Of a stretch of DNA of 64,000 nt, positions 26,802 to 37,143 are shown piece after piece. Both the position numbers and the translations under genes were made by a program. Numbering within the stretch: position 1 is the stretch's first letter; the number at the start of each line of letters is the position of its first letter. This DNA is from Saccharicrinis sp965230625 (GTDB lineage Bacteria; Bacteroidota; Bacteroidia; Bacteroidales; Marinilabiliaceae), in NCBI GenBank assembly GCA_965230625.1, contig CBDDLL010000001.1, positions 3,720,001 to 3,784,000 on the forward strand, given 5' to 3'. The notes beneath the pieces were generated by a model. That model had not been told where the DNA came from. It saw only the letters and a list, made by a program, of their open reading frames with translations, and did not search any database.

Positions 26802-28991
26802 ATGGTTACTAGGAGAATAAAATTGATTGCATTGTTGTTGCTTTTAGCAACTGGTGTTTATTCCCAGATTAGTTCCGGAGGAAGTCCGGTTTTTGGGCAA
26901 CATTTAAGTGAGGATGTTATTCAAAGTACTAAAAAACATAACTATTCACAAACAAAAGCACAGTTAAAATCAGAGGAATCCGAAGTAAAAGGAGCACCAT
27001 TGAAATTTGCATATAAATTTATTGTCAACTATACACCAGATAACTCAGGAACGTGGACTCAACTTGAAGATGGAACCATGGTTTGGCGTTTGCTAATTAG
27101 TTCTCCTGGAGCTTATTCAATTAACTTGATTTTTGATAAATTTAAAGTACCTCCTGGAGCCAAATTATTTATCTATAATACCGATTGTTCTGATGTGATA
27201 GGTTCATTTACTGAAAAGAATAATAATCCTTCTGGAATTTTAGCTACAGCACCTGTAATAGGTGATCAGGTTATTGTTGAATATCAGGAGCCTGAAAGAG
27301 TAGATTTTAATGCGGAATTATTAATTGGTTCGGTAAATCATGATTATTTGGGTGTACATCGATTTAAAACAGCACCTTTAAAAGCAGGAAAATTTGGGGA
27401 TTCAGGTAATTGTAACGAAGATATTTCTTGTTACGATGTAAATAATGAAATGGATGTTAGAAGGGCTGTAGTAAAAATAATTATTGATGGAACTGAATTA
27501 TGCACTGGAACAATGATAAATAGTAATCAAAGTGATCCCAATGCTTATATGATAACAGCGGCTCATTGTTTTAGGCTTGATAAAACAGGACATAAAACTA
27601 TTGCATTTTTTAATTACGAAGTACCTCACTGTTCCGAGGTTATTGAGGGAACTAAATATAATACCTTATCAGGTGGAGAAACAAAGGTTTATGCCGAAGA
27701 ATTAGATATTGCACTGTTAGAGTTTTATAATGATCCCCTTCCTCAATATCGACCTTATTATGCTGGCTGGACATTAGATTCTTCTCCGGGAAAACCCTTT
27801 ACTTCTATTCACCACCCTCAGGGAGATGTTAAAAAAATTGCTACTTTTAATGGAGATGTTCAGGCTGTTACATTTAAGGATAATGGCAACTATCCTTATG
27901 CCCAAGTAAATAATTTTCACTGGAAGGTATCAAGATGGAGTACAGGAACAACTGAAGGAGGTTCTTCCGGATGCCCGATATTTGATGTTAACAAGCAATT
28001 AATAGGGACACTATCAGGTGGTGCTGCAAAATGTGCTTCTCCAATAAATGATTATTTTACTCAATTTTATAAAGCCTGGGATGAGCGAAGTAGTACAAAC
28101 GTGCATTATAAAACCTGGCTAGATCCTCAAAATACAGGTATTCAAAGCTTAGAGGGAAGAAACCTATACGAAAATTCTTTATATGAAAGGTTAAGTAATA
28201 TTGAGATGGTAGATGCGCCTTTAAGTTCTTCAATTCAGGAAGGTGGTTATTTGGCAGGTCATAATGCGAAACCTTCAACTAAGTATGCCGAGAGGTTTTC
28301 TGGTTTTAAATCAGCTACTCTAAATGGTGTATACATAATGCCTAGTAAAAATAAATATGGTTCGGAGCAAACTATTGATGTTTTAGTATGGCAAGGAAAT
28401 GAAAAACCGGAAAATATTATTGTAAAAAGGAAAGGTGTTAAAATAGATACCTTAAGGATGAATGAAGAAATTTATATAGAGTTTGATAAACAGGTAGAAG
28501 TAGAAGGAGATTTTTTTGTTGGCTACGAACTTTCTTATAATAATTCTCCAGTTGATACATTAGCAGTCTATTATTCTTCTGGAGCTGAAAAAAACAAAAA
28601 TACCATGTATGTGTATGGTGAACCAGATGGTTGGCAAATGGCTTCGGAGCTTTATGAAGGTGATAACTATACACTTTGGTTGGATGTATTAGCGGAATCT
28701 GTCGTTCGCGGAGACGTACAGATTGAAATTGAAGAAATTCCAGTAAAAATTTTCCCTGTACCAGCAAAAAATGGTAATCTATATGTTAATGCAAATTATC
28801 AGTACTTAGATAGGTACGAAATACTATCCTATAGTGGAGTAATTGTGTCAAGTAAAATATTAAATATTGGAGGAAAAGGTGCTAATAAGGCTGAAATTGA
28901 ATTGGATGGAATTCCATCAGGAATTTATTTTCTAAGACTTTATTTAAATGATAAAAAGGTAACTAAAAAGTTTGTTATTAGTAGAATGTAA
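26802..28991 (+). CDS. Secreted trypsin-like serine protease with T9SS-type C-terminus, copy 1
   Basis: The ATG at 26802 gives a clear signal peptide (MVTRRIKLIALLLLLATGVY, cleavage before QISS). The 729-residue protein has a pro-region of about 190 residues (jelly-roll-like, GTWTQLEDGTMVWRLLI), then a chymotrypsin-fold peptidase. The triad is visible: MITAAHCF (His255), LDIALLEF (Asp302) and GGSSGCPIF (Ser389). This layout resembles lysyl-endopeptidase-like proteases of Bacteroidota. A further beta-rich domain (about 470-640) and a C-terminal sorting-like domain (VKIFPVPAKNGNLYV to FVISRM) complete it. A close paralogue follows 60 bases downstream. Confidence 0.88.
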   Translation: MVTRRIKLIALLLLLATGVYSQISSGGSPVFGQHLSEDVIQSTKKHNYSQTKAQLKSEESEVKGAPLKFAYKFIVNYTPDNSGTWTQLEDGTMVWRLLISSPGAYSINLIFDKFKVPPGAKLFIYNTDCSDVIGSFTEKNNNPSGILATAPVIGDQVIVEYQEPERVDFNAELLIGSVNHDYLGVHRFKTAPLKAGKFGDSGNCNEDISCYDVNNEMDVRRAVVKIIIDGTELCTGTMINSNQSDPNAYMITAAHCFRLDKTGHKTIAFFNYEVPHCSEVIEGTKYNTLSGGETKVYAEELDIALLEFYNDPLPQYRPYYAGWTLDSSPGKPFTSIHHPQGDVKKIATFNGDVQAVTFKDNGNYPYAQVNNFHWKVSRWSTGTTEGGSSGCPIFDVNKQLIGTLSGGAAKCASPINDYFTQFYKAWDERSSTNVHYKTWLDPQNTGIQSLEGRNLYENSLYERLSNIEMVDAPLSSSIQEGGYLAGHNAKPSTKYAERFSGFKSATLNGVYIMPSKNKYGSEQTIDVLVWQGNEKPENIIVKRKGVKIDTLRMNEEIYIEFDKQVEVEGDFFVGYELSYNNSPVDTLAVYYSSGAEKNKNTMYVYGEPDGWQMASELYEGDNYTLWLDVLAESVVRGDVQIEIEEIPVKIFPVPAKNGNLYVNANYQYLDRYEILSYSGVIVSSKILNIGGKGANKAEIELDGIPSGIYFLRLYLNDKKVTKKFVISRM

Positions 28992-29051
28992 ATATTAGGG
29001 ATTGATTTGGTGTATGAAGTAGACTGAATTTAATAATTATTAGTTAGAGAT

Positions 29052-31230
29052 ATGATTGCCCGGAGAATAAATTTACTAGTGTTATTGTTGTTTTTTGTGA
29101 CTGGTGTGTTCGCTCAGATTAATTCGGGAGGAAATCCAATATTTGGGCAACAAATAGGAGAAGATGTTATTCAAAGTACTAAAACACACAATTATTCACC
29201 AACAATAGCAAAATTGAAAACAGCAGAGTCCGAAGGAAAAGGAGCGCCGTTGAAATTTGCATATAAATTTATTGTCAATTATACGCCAGATAACTCTGGA
29301 ACTTGGACCCAACTTGAAGATGGAACCATGGTTTGGCGTTTGCTAATCAGTTCTCCCGGAGCTTATTCAATTAACTTGATTTTTGATAAGTTTAAAGTAC
29401 CCTCGGGAGCAAAATTATTTATCTATAATACCGATTGTTCTGATGTGATAGGTTCATTTACTGAAAAGAATAATAATCCATCAGGAATTTTAGCTACGGC
29501 CCCGGTAATGGGAGATGAGGTTGTTGTTGAATATCAAGAGCCTGAAAGAGTAGAATTTAACGCAGAATTATTAATTGGTTCAGTAAACCATGATTATTTA
29601 GGTGTTCGCAACATTAATACTGCACCTTTAAAAGTAGGTTATTTTGGCGATTCGGGTAATTGTAACGAAGATATTTCTTGTCACGATGTAGATAATGAAA
29701 TGAATATTAGAAGAGCTGTTGTGAGGTATATAATTGATGGGGTTGAATATTGCACAGGAACAATGGTGAATAGTAATCAAATTGATCCTAATGCATATAT
29801 GATAACAGCAGCTCATTGTTTTAGACGTGATGAGACAGGTAATAAAATTGTAGCATTTTTTGATTACGAAGTACCTCACTGTTCCGAAGTTATTGAGGGA
29901 AGCAAATATAATACCTTATCAGGAGGTGAAACAAAGGTTTATGCCGAAGATTTGGACATTGCATTATTAGAGTTTTACAATGATCCCCTTCCTCAATATC
30001 GTCCTTATTATGCCGGCTGGACACTAAGTTCTTCTCCGGAAAAGCCTTTTACTTCCATTCATCATCCCCAAGGAGATGTAAAAAAAGTAGCAACATTTAG
30101 TGATGATGTTCAGCATTCAACTTATAATGAATATGGAAATCGCCCTTACGCCCAAGTAGATGATTTTCATTGGCGAGTATCAAGGTGGACAACAGGAACA
30201 ACAGAAGGAGGTTCGTCTGGATGCCCGATATTCGATGGAAATAATCAATTAATTGGAACCTTATCAGGAGGAGCAGCATATATGTGGAAATCCTATAAAT
30301 GATTATTTTGCTCAGTTTTATAAAGCCTGGGATGAACGAAGTAGTACGAATGAACATTATAAAACTTGGCTAGATCCTCAAAATACAGGTATACAAAGCT
30401 TAGAAGGAAGGAATCTTTACGATGATCCAGTATTTGAAAGGTTAAGTAATATTGAAATAGGAGATGATCCTTTGAATTCTTCAATTCAGGAGGGAGGTTA
30501 TTTAGCTGGACATAATGCGAAGCCATCAACTAAGTATGCCGAGAAGTTTTTTGGTTTTGAATCTGCCACATTAAATGGATTATATCTAATGTCATCAAGG
30601 TATAAATATGGTTCGGATCAAACAATTGATATATTGGTTTGGGAGGGAAACCAATATCCTGAGAATATAAAGAAAAGGCAGAGTGTTAAAATAGATACCT
30701 TAAGAGCAAATAAAGAAATATATTTAAAATTTGATCAACCGGTAGAAGTCTCTGGAGAATTTTTTGTTGGTTACGAACTCTCATATGATGGCTCTCCAAT
30801 TGATACCTTGGCTGTTTATTATTCTGCAGGAGCTGAAAAAAATAATAATACCATGTATGCGTATGACGAACTTAATGGTTGGAAAAAGGCTTCAGAGCTA
30901 TATGAGGAGGATAATTATACACTTTGGGTTGACGTTTTAGCGGAATCTGTGGTTCATTTAAGTACAAAAGTTTTAAATGAAGAACTAACTGTAAAAGTTG
31001 TTCAAAAGAGTAAAAATCTGCATGTTAATGCCAGTTCTCAATATATTGATAAGTATGAAATAATTGACATTAATGGTGTAATTGTGTCAAATGGTAAGTT
31101 AAACATTGAAGGTGAAGATGCAAATAATGTTATTATTGTATTAGATGGCATTCCTTTAGGTTTATATATATTTAAACTTTATTTAAACGAAAGACAGATT
31201 ACTAAAAAGATTATTATTAATCGATCTTAA
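29052..31230 (+). pseudogene. Secreted trypsin-like serine protease, copy 2, single frameshift
   Basis: This is a tandem duplicate of the preceding protease, with the same signal peptide, pro-region, triad (AAHCF, LDIALLEF, GGSSGCPIF) and C-terminal domain. The first frame (29052-30302) runs to the loop after LSGGAA and ends at a premature TGA. The second frame (from about 30277 to 31230) continues the homology from CGNPINDYFAQFYKAWDE to the end. Aligning with copy 1 shows one extra base in the GCATATATGTGG stretch near 30276-30282. Without it the reading is continuous and about 725 residues long. The rest shows no decay, so either the mutation is recent or it is a sequencing error. As it stands, the protease would lack its C-terminal sorting domain. 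Confidence 0.85.
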
Positions 31231-31396
31231 TGCTAGAATTCGCTTTGTTAGGAGTTTAAATTATTTGTCAAATTATTTTTTTTGTATAAGAATAAGAGAT
31301 TTCGATATTCTTTTTTTTATTTCACAATTCAAATCATTTAATTTGTAACACAATACGGTTATTTAGTATTGAGATATTAAGTAAATATATTCTCGA

Positions 31397-31795
31397 ATGT
31401 CCAAAATTATTACACTTTCTGAAGCTGCTTCGATTGCTTTGCACGGTATGGTACTGATTGCTAAAACAGAGCAAAAACTAAATGTTAATCAAATTTCTGA
31501 ATTGATTGGCAGTTCCAGACATCATGTAGCAAAGGTATTTCAGCGGTTAGCTAAAGAAAATTTTGTAGCTTCTAATAGAGGTCCTAGCGGAGGTTTTATT
31601 ATTAAAAGAGAACCTAAGGATGTAACTTTATTAGAATTATATGAAGTAATTGAAGGACCTGTTGAAGTTCAAGGATGCCCGGGCAGTAAAGATAGATGTC
31701 CTTTTGATAAGTGTTTAATGGGAGATTTAGCGGCAGCTTTAGCATGTGAATTTAAAGATTTTCTAAGTCGTCAAACTTTGGCAGATTATATTTAA
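31397..31795 (+). CDS. Rrf2-family transcriptional regulator with iron-sulfur-type cysteines
   Basis: The 132-residue protein has the Rrf2 winged helix: SEAASIALHGMVLIAKTEQK, then ISELIGSSRHHVAKVFQRLA and the wing RGPSGGFIIKRE. Three cysteines follow in CPGSKDRCPFDKC (Cys94, Cys101, Cys106), the region that holds an Fe-S cluster in IscR, NsrR and RsrR. It probably senses redox, nitric oxide or Fe-S status and represses targets. No target gene is adjacent; it overlaps the convergent rsmE stop by 4 bases. Confidence 0.88.
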   Translation: MSKIITLSEAASIALHGMVLIAKTEQKLNVNQISELIGSSRHHVAKVFQRLAKENFVASNRGPSGGFIIKREPKDVTLLELYEVIEGPVEVQGCPGSKDRCPFDKCLMGDLAAALACEFKDFLSRQTLADYI

Positions 31796-32496
31796 TCTGT
31801 TTGATTAATAATATTTACAACTGCGCACCCCATTAGTGCAGCAGTTTCCGTTCTTAATCGTTCTTTTCCAAGGCTAATAGCTTTATAATTATTTTCAACT
31901 GCTAGGGAGATCTCACTTAGAGAAAAATCTCCTTCTGGTCCAATTAAAATAATTGAATTGCTATTTGGAGTGTAAATATCTTTAAGGAGTTTCTTGGTTG
32001 TATTTTCGCAATGGGCTATAAATGTATTCTCAGAAGTATTTGAGTTAATAAAATCCTTTATAGTTGTAATTGGATTAAGCTTAGGTATATAATATTTAAG
32101 CGATTGTTTAGCGGCAGAAACTAATATTTTTTCCAATCGTTCGGGTTTTATTACTTTTCTTTCAGAGTGTTCACATAATATAGGAGTTATTTCTTCTATC
32201 CCTACTTCGGTAGCTTTTTCTAAAAACCACTCATAACGATCAATGTTTTTAGTAGGAGCAACAGCCATATGTAAGCTAAATGGTCTTGGTTCGTAAAAGA
32301 TTGTTTCCACGATTTCTAACACACATTTTTTAGGATTTGCATCAACTATTTTAGCCGAATAAGAATAACCTTTACCATCCATAACTGTGATAGTATCACC
32401 ATTTTGATGACGTAGAACACGAATGCAATGTTTGGATTCTTCTTGAGATAAAATATTTCCATTGGATGAGAAATTAGGCTCATAAAAAATGTACAT
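31792..32496 (-). CDS. rsmE: 16S rRNA (uracil-1498-N3)-methyltransferase
   Basis: The 234-residue protein has the RsmE layout: a PUA-like N-terminal domain (SKHCIRVLRHQNGDTITVMD) and a SPOUT methyltransferase domain with the knot motifs ATEVGIEEITPILCEHSERK, SIILIGPEGDFS and ISLGKERLRTETAALM. It methylates U1498 of 16S rRNA using S-adenosylmethionine. It overlaps the end of the Rrf2 gene tail-to-tail. The sensor kinase gene lies upstream on the same strand, with 63 bases between them. Confidence 0.95.
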   Translation of the reverse strand: MYIFYEPNFSSNGNILSQEESKHCIRVLRHQNGDTITVMDGKGYSYSAKIVDANPKKCVLEIVETIFYEPRPFSLHMAVAPTKNIDRYEWFLEKATEVGIEEITPILCEHSERKVIKPERLEKILVSAAKQSLKYYIPKLNPITTIKDFINSNTSENTFIAHCENTTKKLLKDIYTPNSNSIILIGPEGDFSLSEISLAVENNYKAISLGKERLRTETAALMGCAVVNIINQTD

Positions 32497-32559
32497 GATA
32501 ATCTAATTTGGATAATTAACGCAATTTTATCGCAAATATAGAAATTGCACTAAACTATT

Positions 32560-34791
32560 TTATATTGATTCAACAGGAATAGTGAAAGTAAAAACAGAAC
32601 CTTTATCTATTTCTGATTCGACAGATATTTCACCACCTAACATATTAACAAGACTTTTGGTGATAGATAATCCCAATCCAGTGCCGGAAAAAACTTTTTT
32701 TAACGAATTTTCAGCTTGTCTAAATCTCTCAAAAATAATAAGTTGATCTTCTGGAGATATACCTTCTCCAGTGTCGGAAACATTAAAAGTAAATATGTTT
32801 TTATCAGTGATATAATATTTAAGTTTAATTCCTCCTTGATGTGTAAATTTTACAGCATTTGAAATTAAATTAAGTAGAATTTGTTCAAGTCTAAAAGGAT
32901 CGGTAAAAATAAATTGATTAATTCCTTCTATCTTATTATCAATTGTAAATGTAACTTTTTTATTTCTGGCTTTTATTAAGGAATTACAAGCATATTCAAT
33001 ATTTACAAGTAAAAGGTGTAAATCAAATTTCTCTTTTTTTATTTTTAATTGTCCCGACTCAATTTTTGATACATCAACTATATCATTAATAATATGTAAA
33101 AGGTTTTCTCCATTATTTTTAATCTGTTCAATATACTTTTCCTTTTCGTTACTATTAAGTTTTTGATACATCAAAATATCGGAGAATCCTAAAATAGCAT
33201 TCATAGGAGTACGAATTTCATGACTCATATTAGCCAAAAATGAAGATTTTAATCTGTCGCTTTCTTCGGCTTTTTCTTTGGCAACTTTTAATTGAGACTC
33301 AAACTTTTTTTGAGACGTAATATCCATTACTACACCGGTAATTCTTGTGGGGATGTTGTTAATATCCCGTTCAGTTATTCTACCACTAATTGAAAAATAT
33401 TGTAAACACCCATCTTTTCTTATAGCCTCAATTTCCATTTTTAATTTAGAGGATAAGCCCCTTAAGTGAAGTAAAAACTCTTCTCTTATTTGAGGAATAT
33501 CTTGTTTTTTAAATAGTTTTTGCCAATTATTAAAACTTATATTTAAGTCGTTACTACATTCGTAGCCTAAAAGTTTTGCTAAATTATCATTACATATAAT
33601 TGTATTATCTTTTAATAATATGTCCCAAAGTCCTTCGTTAGCTCCACTTAATGCTAAATCTAATCTTCTTTCACTTTCAATTAATTTAATTTCTATTTTT
33701 CGTCTTTTAATAATATTTCTAACCAGTAGTAAAATAATTAGTATTAAAACAGTAAATGACGAAGAAAAATAAGTAAGCTGACTTCTATATTTTATATGAA
33801 AAGGTATATCTCGGTTTATAATCTTTGCTGAGCCTGGTAGATTTTTAATATTTAACTGGTGTTTCTTAATTTTATTAAAATCAAAGACTAAGTTATGTTT
33901 GGGATTGTTGAGTGATGGTATTTTAATATTGGCGTCTTGCATCTTTAATTTTAATATGCTAGCTGCTTCATAACCTTGCTCGTATGAACAAATTAAACTG
34001 CCTCCGGTGATATGATCATCTAATAAAAACTTCCAAAAACTAAAAACAGGTATATTAATATCTTGTAAAAGCTCTTTGCTAAGATGTTTCATTTCTATGG
34101 GTACCTTATATTTGTTAGAATATAAACTTAGTAGTATAATAGCTTTATTGTTAGGTAATGAGGTAGCCTTTTTAATCTTATTTTCAATATCAATATAATT
34201 TGTTCCATCAATAATCAAATACGGAATTTGTTTATCATATTCTTTTAAATCATTTAAAAGCTGGTCAAGAAACATTTTTCCAGAGAGAGTTTGATCAGAA
34301 ATGATAATTAGTGTATCCGTATTTGGTTGAAGTTGAAATACTGAAGTTAAAGTATTTTTAACATCAATATCTTCTTTAATAACTTTTATTCTTGTAGTGT
34401 CAAAATCATATGTATGTGTGTTGTTTATACCACAAGCAGTAACAGGTATATCTTCGTTCCAGATATTATTGCCGTTTTCTAAAAAGAATTGAAAGGCATA
34501 ATTATCGGCACAAATAATACCATCTATATCAAGATCACCATATTTATATTTATAAAGATTAAATAACTCGTAGAAGAAACCTTTGTTTTGATATCTTTTA
34601 TAATCCATGTACTCAACAAATACTCTTACTTTATCTTGGGGACCAATACCGTCTAAAACACCTCTTGTTAATTCATCGGTCCATTTAAATCCTGTATGAT
34701 AGGAATGTAGTAACAGTACTTCTTTAATATCTTTTCCATTAACATAAAAGGAGCAGATAAAAATTAGTATTAAAGTCAGGTAAAATTTCAT
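32560..34791 (-). CDS. Sensor histidine kinase with periplasmic ABC-substrate-binding-like domain
   Basis: The 743-residue protein has a signal-like first helix, then a periplasmic region of about 310 residues (KEVLLLHSYHTGFKWTDEL, NDIPVTACGIN-like segments) resembling ABC-substrate-binding domains. A membrane helix at about 340-360 (SSSFTVLILIILLLV) follows, then a PAS/PAC pair (about 375-490). The HisKA domain carries SHEIRTPMNAILGFSDIL, with His524 as phospho-acceptor, and the ATPase has NLISNAVKFT, DTGEGISPED and GTGLGLSITKSL. No receiver domain is fused and no response regulator is adjacent. It is divergent from the ECF sigma gene 159 bases away, which makes a link to that system plausible. 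Confidence 0.9.
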   Translation of the reverse strand: MKFYLTLILIFICSFYVNGKDIKEVLLLHSYHTGFKWTDELTRGVLDGIGPQDKVRVFVEYMDYKRYQNKGFFYELFNLYKYKYGDLDIDGIICADNYAFQFFLENGNNIWNEDIPVTACGINNTHTYDFDTTRIKVIKEDIDVKNTLTSVFQLQPNTDTLIIISDQTLSGKMFLDQLLNDLKEYDKQIPYLIIDGTNYIDIENKIKKATSLPNNKAIILLSLYSNKYKVPIEMKHLSKELLQDINIPVFSFWKFLLDDHITGGSLICSYEQGYEAASILKLKMQDANIKIPSLNNPKHNLVFDFNKIKKHQLNIKNLPGSAKIINRDIPFHIKYRSQLTYFSSSFTVLILIILLLVRNIIKRRKIEIKLIESERRLDLALSGANEGLWDILLKDNTIICNDNLAKLLGYECSNDLNISFNNWQKLFKKQDIPQIREEFLLHLRGLSSKLKMEIEAIRKDGCLQYFSISGRITERDINNIPTRITGVVMDITSQKKFESQLKVAKEKAEESDRLKSSFLANMSHEIRTPMNAILGFSDILMYQKLNSNEKEKYIEQIKNNGENLLHIINDIVDVSKIESGQLKIKKEKFDLHLLLVNIEYACNSLIKARNKKVTFTIDNKIEGINQFIFTDPFRLEQILLNLISNAVKFTHQGGIKLKYYITDKNIFTFNVSDTGEGISPEDQLIIFERFRQAENSLKKVFSGTGLGLSITKSLVNMLGGEISVESEIDKGSVFTFTIPVESI

Positions 34792-34950
34792 TTGAGTTTT
34801 GTCTGTGTGTAAAAGAGCCTTTTAAAGTTAGAAAAAAAGAGATAAGATAACATTTATGTTCATAATTAATTTATAAGTGTATAATATTAGTATTTTAACG
34901 AGGGTTTTTTGTAGGGTTAACGTCTAACAATAAAATGCAATATTAACCTT

Positions 34951-35529
34951 ATGCACCATTCAGAAAAGGAAATAATTGAGCAGATTGTTGATGGAAATAT
35001 GCGATTTTTTGAATCATTAGTAAATGATTATAAAGATCGTGTAATTAATATATGCTATTCATATACAAATGATTTACAAGAGGCTGAGGATGTATCTCAG
35101 GAGGTTTTTATTGAATTGTTTAAGTCCTTAAAATCATTTAAGGGAAATTCTTCTCTATCTACATGGATATATAGAATTGCTTCTAATAAGTCTTTAGATC
35201 ATATAAGGAAAACAAAGAGAATTAAGAGGGGAGCTGAATTAACATCTTACATTGAGGATTTAAAGAATAGCAATTGGATGGATAATGCTTATGGAAGTCC
35301 GGATGTATTAATCATTCAAGAGCAACGAAAAGAGCTATTATATTATGGTTTATCAAAACTATCAGGTAGGCAAAAGGAAGCATTTGTGCTTACTCAAATA
35401 GAAGGATTAACTCAGCAAGTTGTAAGTGAAATTATGGAAACTTCTACAAAAAGTATAGAGTCATTAGTATTAAGGGCACGAAAAAAATTAAAAACAATGT
35501 TAGAAAAGCAAATAAAAGAATATTTGTAA
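34951..35529 (+). CDS. ECF-type RNA polymerase sigma factor
   Basis: The 192-residue protein has sigma region 2 (DLQEAEDVSQEVFIELFKSL and SLSTWIYRIASNKSLDHIRK) and region 4 (LSGRQKEAFVLTQIEGLTQQ with the helix-turn-helix continuing to VLRARKKLKTML), without regions 1 and 3. It is the first gene of a collinear block leading to efflux pumps. The next gene encodes a small membrane protein that may be its anti-sigma factor, followed by two Spy-like proteins, an arrangement resembling the CnrYXH/Spy logic of metal or envelope stress. Autoregulation is likely, but no promoter motif was confirmed. Confidence 0.92.
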   Translation: MHHSEKEIIEQIVDGNMRFFESLVNDYKDRVINICYSYTNDLQEAEDVSQEVFIELFKSLKSFKGNSSLSTWIYRIASNKSLDHIRKTKRIKRGAELTSYIEDLKNSNWMDNAYGSPDVLIIQEQRKELLYYGLSKLSGRQKEAFVLTQIEGLTQQVVSEIMETSTKSIESLVLRARKKLKTMLEKQIKEYL

Positions 35530-35588
35530 GAAATTAAGTGAGGGATAATTTTATAAAGCGCGTCTAATATAATACAGGAGCAAAGGAT

Positions 35589-35927
35589 ATGAAGAATTTT
35601 AATAAAAATATCGAAAACGAGATTAGCCAAATATTAATGAGTGGAGCTAATAAGGAACAAGTTAAAACTTCACCTTTTTTTACAACTCAGGTATTGGGAA
35701 AAGTAGAGCAACTAAATGATAAGCCTGAATGGTTTACAAGATTAGTTTTGATAGCAAAACCTGTAATGGTTGCCTTAATACTAGTTAATATATTCAACTT
35801 GTATATTTATTTTCAAAATTTAGATTCAAATACTTTAACAGAGGATACTATTGAGTTGGCAACAAATGATTATGAAATGTGGAACAGTGATTTTATTTTG
35901 TCGGACGAGTTGGTTTTTGTTAACTAA
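35589..35927 (+). CDS. Small membrane protein, candidate anti-sigma factor
   Basis: The 112-residue protein has about 45 N-terminal residues (KNIENEISQILMSGANKEQV, then SPFFTTQVLGKVEQL), one membrane helix at about 50-70 (LVLIAKPVMVALILVNIFNL) and an acidic periplasmic tail (TEDTIELATNDYEMW). The type II layout, with a short cytoplasmic domain and position directly after the ECF sigma gene, is that of an anti-sigma factor. No zinc-binding HxxxCxxC motif is present. It lies 12 bases before the first Spy-like gene, so these are cotranscribed. I do not recognise it at family level. Confidence 0.6.
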   Translation: MKNFNKNIENEISQILMSGANKEQVKTSPFFTTQVLGKVEQLNDKPEWFTRLVLIAKPVMVALILVNIFNLYIYFQNLDSNTLTEDTIELATNDYEMWNSDFILSDELVFVN

Positions 35928-35938
35928 AAAAGAATATT

Positions 35939-36469
35939 ATGGAAAAGAAACATTATATAATCATCATAATAATACTAATTGCTCTTAATATTGTTTCATG
36001 GAGTATTTGGTGGAAATCACCTAAGTTTATTAAAAAAGAATTAATAGAACAACGGCTCGAAAGGAAAAGAGGAATGAAAGGAAGAGGAATGGGATACTTC
36101 GAGGAAAAACTGGAATTATCAGTAGAGCAAAAACAAGATATTGATCAACTAGAAAGAAACTATTTTAATAAGCTTGAAATAGTTAAAGATAGTATGAATA
36201 AAGTTAGAAAACGCTTGATTAATACTATCGGAGATGAAGCGCCAATGCATTTACGAAGTAAGTTGTTCGAAGATATGGCAACTTATAAATTGCAAGTGGA
36301 AAAGCTTACTATCGAGCATTTTAATGAGATGCGAAGAGTGTGTGATGATGATCAAAAGAAAGTCTTCGATACTTTAATGGTTAGAATGATAGAACATTCT
36401 CCAATGTTTAAACATGGAGAAAAGAGACGTGGAAGGCACAAAAAAAGAGAAGAAAGACATCCTCATTAA
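35939..36469 (+). CDS. Membrane-anchored Spy/CpxP-like protein, candidate stress sensor
   Basis: The 176-residue protein begins with a membrane helix (YIIIIIILIALNIVSWSIWW) and has a helical periplasmic part. It includes LELSVEQKQDIDQLERNYFN, which fits the LTxxQ pattern of Spy/CpxP and periplasmic heavy-metal sensors such as CnrX. A methionine-, histidine- and arginine-rich tail (MFKHGEKRRGRHKKREERHP) could bind metal or anionic surfaces. Its place between the candidate anti-sigma and a second Spy-like gene suggests it tunes the sigma factor, as CnrX does in Cupriavidus; that is inference. Confidence 0.7.
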   Translation: MEKKHYIIIIIILIALNIVSWSIWWKSPKFIKKELIEQRLERKRGMKGRGMGYFEEKLELSVEQKQDIDQLERNYFNKLEIVKDSMNKVRKRLINTIGDEAPMHLRSKLFEDMATYKLQVEKLTIEHFNEMRRVCDDDQKKVFDTLMVRMIEHSPMFKHGEKRRGRHKKREERHPH

Positions 36470-36594
36470 TAAGGTCTAATAATTTAAACTTTTAAATAAT
36501 TCAACTGAATTCATAAATAGAAATTTATGGAAAGGGAGAGCGTACGTTCAAAAAGTTAAAATAATTTGTAAATATTAATTAAAGATTTAGAGAG

Positions 36595-37143
36595 ATGAAA
36601 AGGATTAATTTATTAAAAGTGGCAACTTTTGTTGCGTTGTTTGGAGTATTGATGACTAGTGCAGATGCACAGTGTAATCAAAGGTCAAAATTTAAAGGAG
36701 AATGTAAACCGATGGCTTGTTTAAATTTAACCGATAGCCAGAAAGAGGAGATTAAATCTCTTAAAGTAAGCTTAGCCAAAGAAATGACACCAATTAAAAA
36801 TGAGTTGGGAATAAAAATGGCTGAACTTAAGGCTGCTTCAACTGGAGATAATGTGGACTCAAAAGCTGTTTATAAATTGATTGACGAAATTAGTGATTTA
36901 AAGTCAGAAATAGCTAAAAAACATTTTTCCAACAAGCAAAAGGTACGTAATCTGTTAACGGATGAACAAAAAGTTAAGTTTGATTCACGTGCAGGTAAAG
37001 GTCATAGAGGTGGTCATCATGGAAAAGGAATGCGCCATGGTCGTCATGACATGAGAGGAAAGCATCATATGAAAGGAAATAGAGGAGGAGGACAAGGATT
37101 TGGGAGCATAGAATTAAGTGAGGATGTTGAAATAATTGGATAA
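36595..37143 (+). CDS. Secreted Spy/CpxP-like periplasmic protein with His/Gly-rich tail
   Basis: The 182-residue protein has a signal peptide (LLKVATFVALFGVLMTSADA, cleavage before QCNQ). It continues with a helical domain starting LNLTDSQKEEIKSLKVSLAK and ending LLTDEQKVKFDSRA; these are the two LTxxQ-type motifs of Spy/CpxP proteins. The C-terminus from about residue 140 is strongly His-, Gly-, Arg- and Met-rich (RGGHHGKGMRHGRHDMRGKH), a probable metal-binding tail. Spy proteins act as periplasmic chaperones or metal-stress sensors. Paired with the membrane-anchored Spy-like gene upstream. Confidence 0.78.
   Translation: MKRINLLKVATFVALFGVLMTSADAQCNQRSKFKGECKPMACLNLTDSQKEEIKSLKVSLAKEMTPIKNELGIKMAELKAASTGDNVDSKAVYKLIDEISDLKSEIAKKHFSNKQKVRNLLTDEQKVKFDSRAGKGHRGGHHGKGMRHGRHDMRGKHHMKGNRGGGQGFGSIELSEDVEIIG

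Noticed and set aside
30253..31230. Second half of the frameshifted protease as an independent gene
   Set aside because: Its sequence continues copy 1 homology without a signal peptide or start, so it is part of one broken gene.
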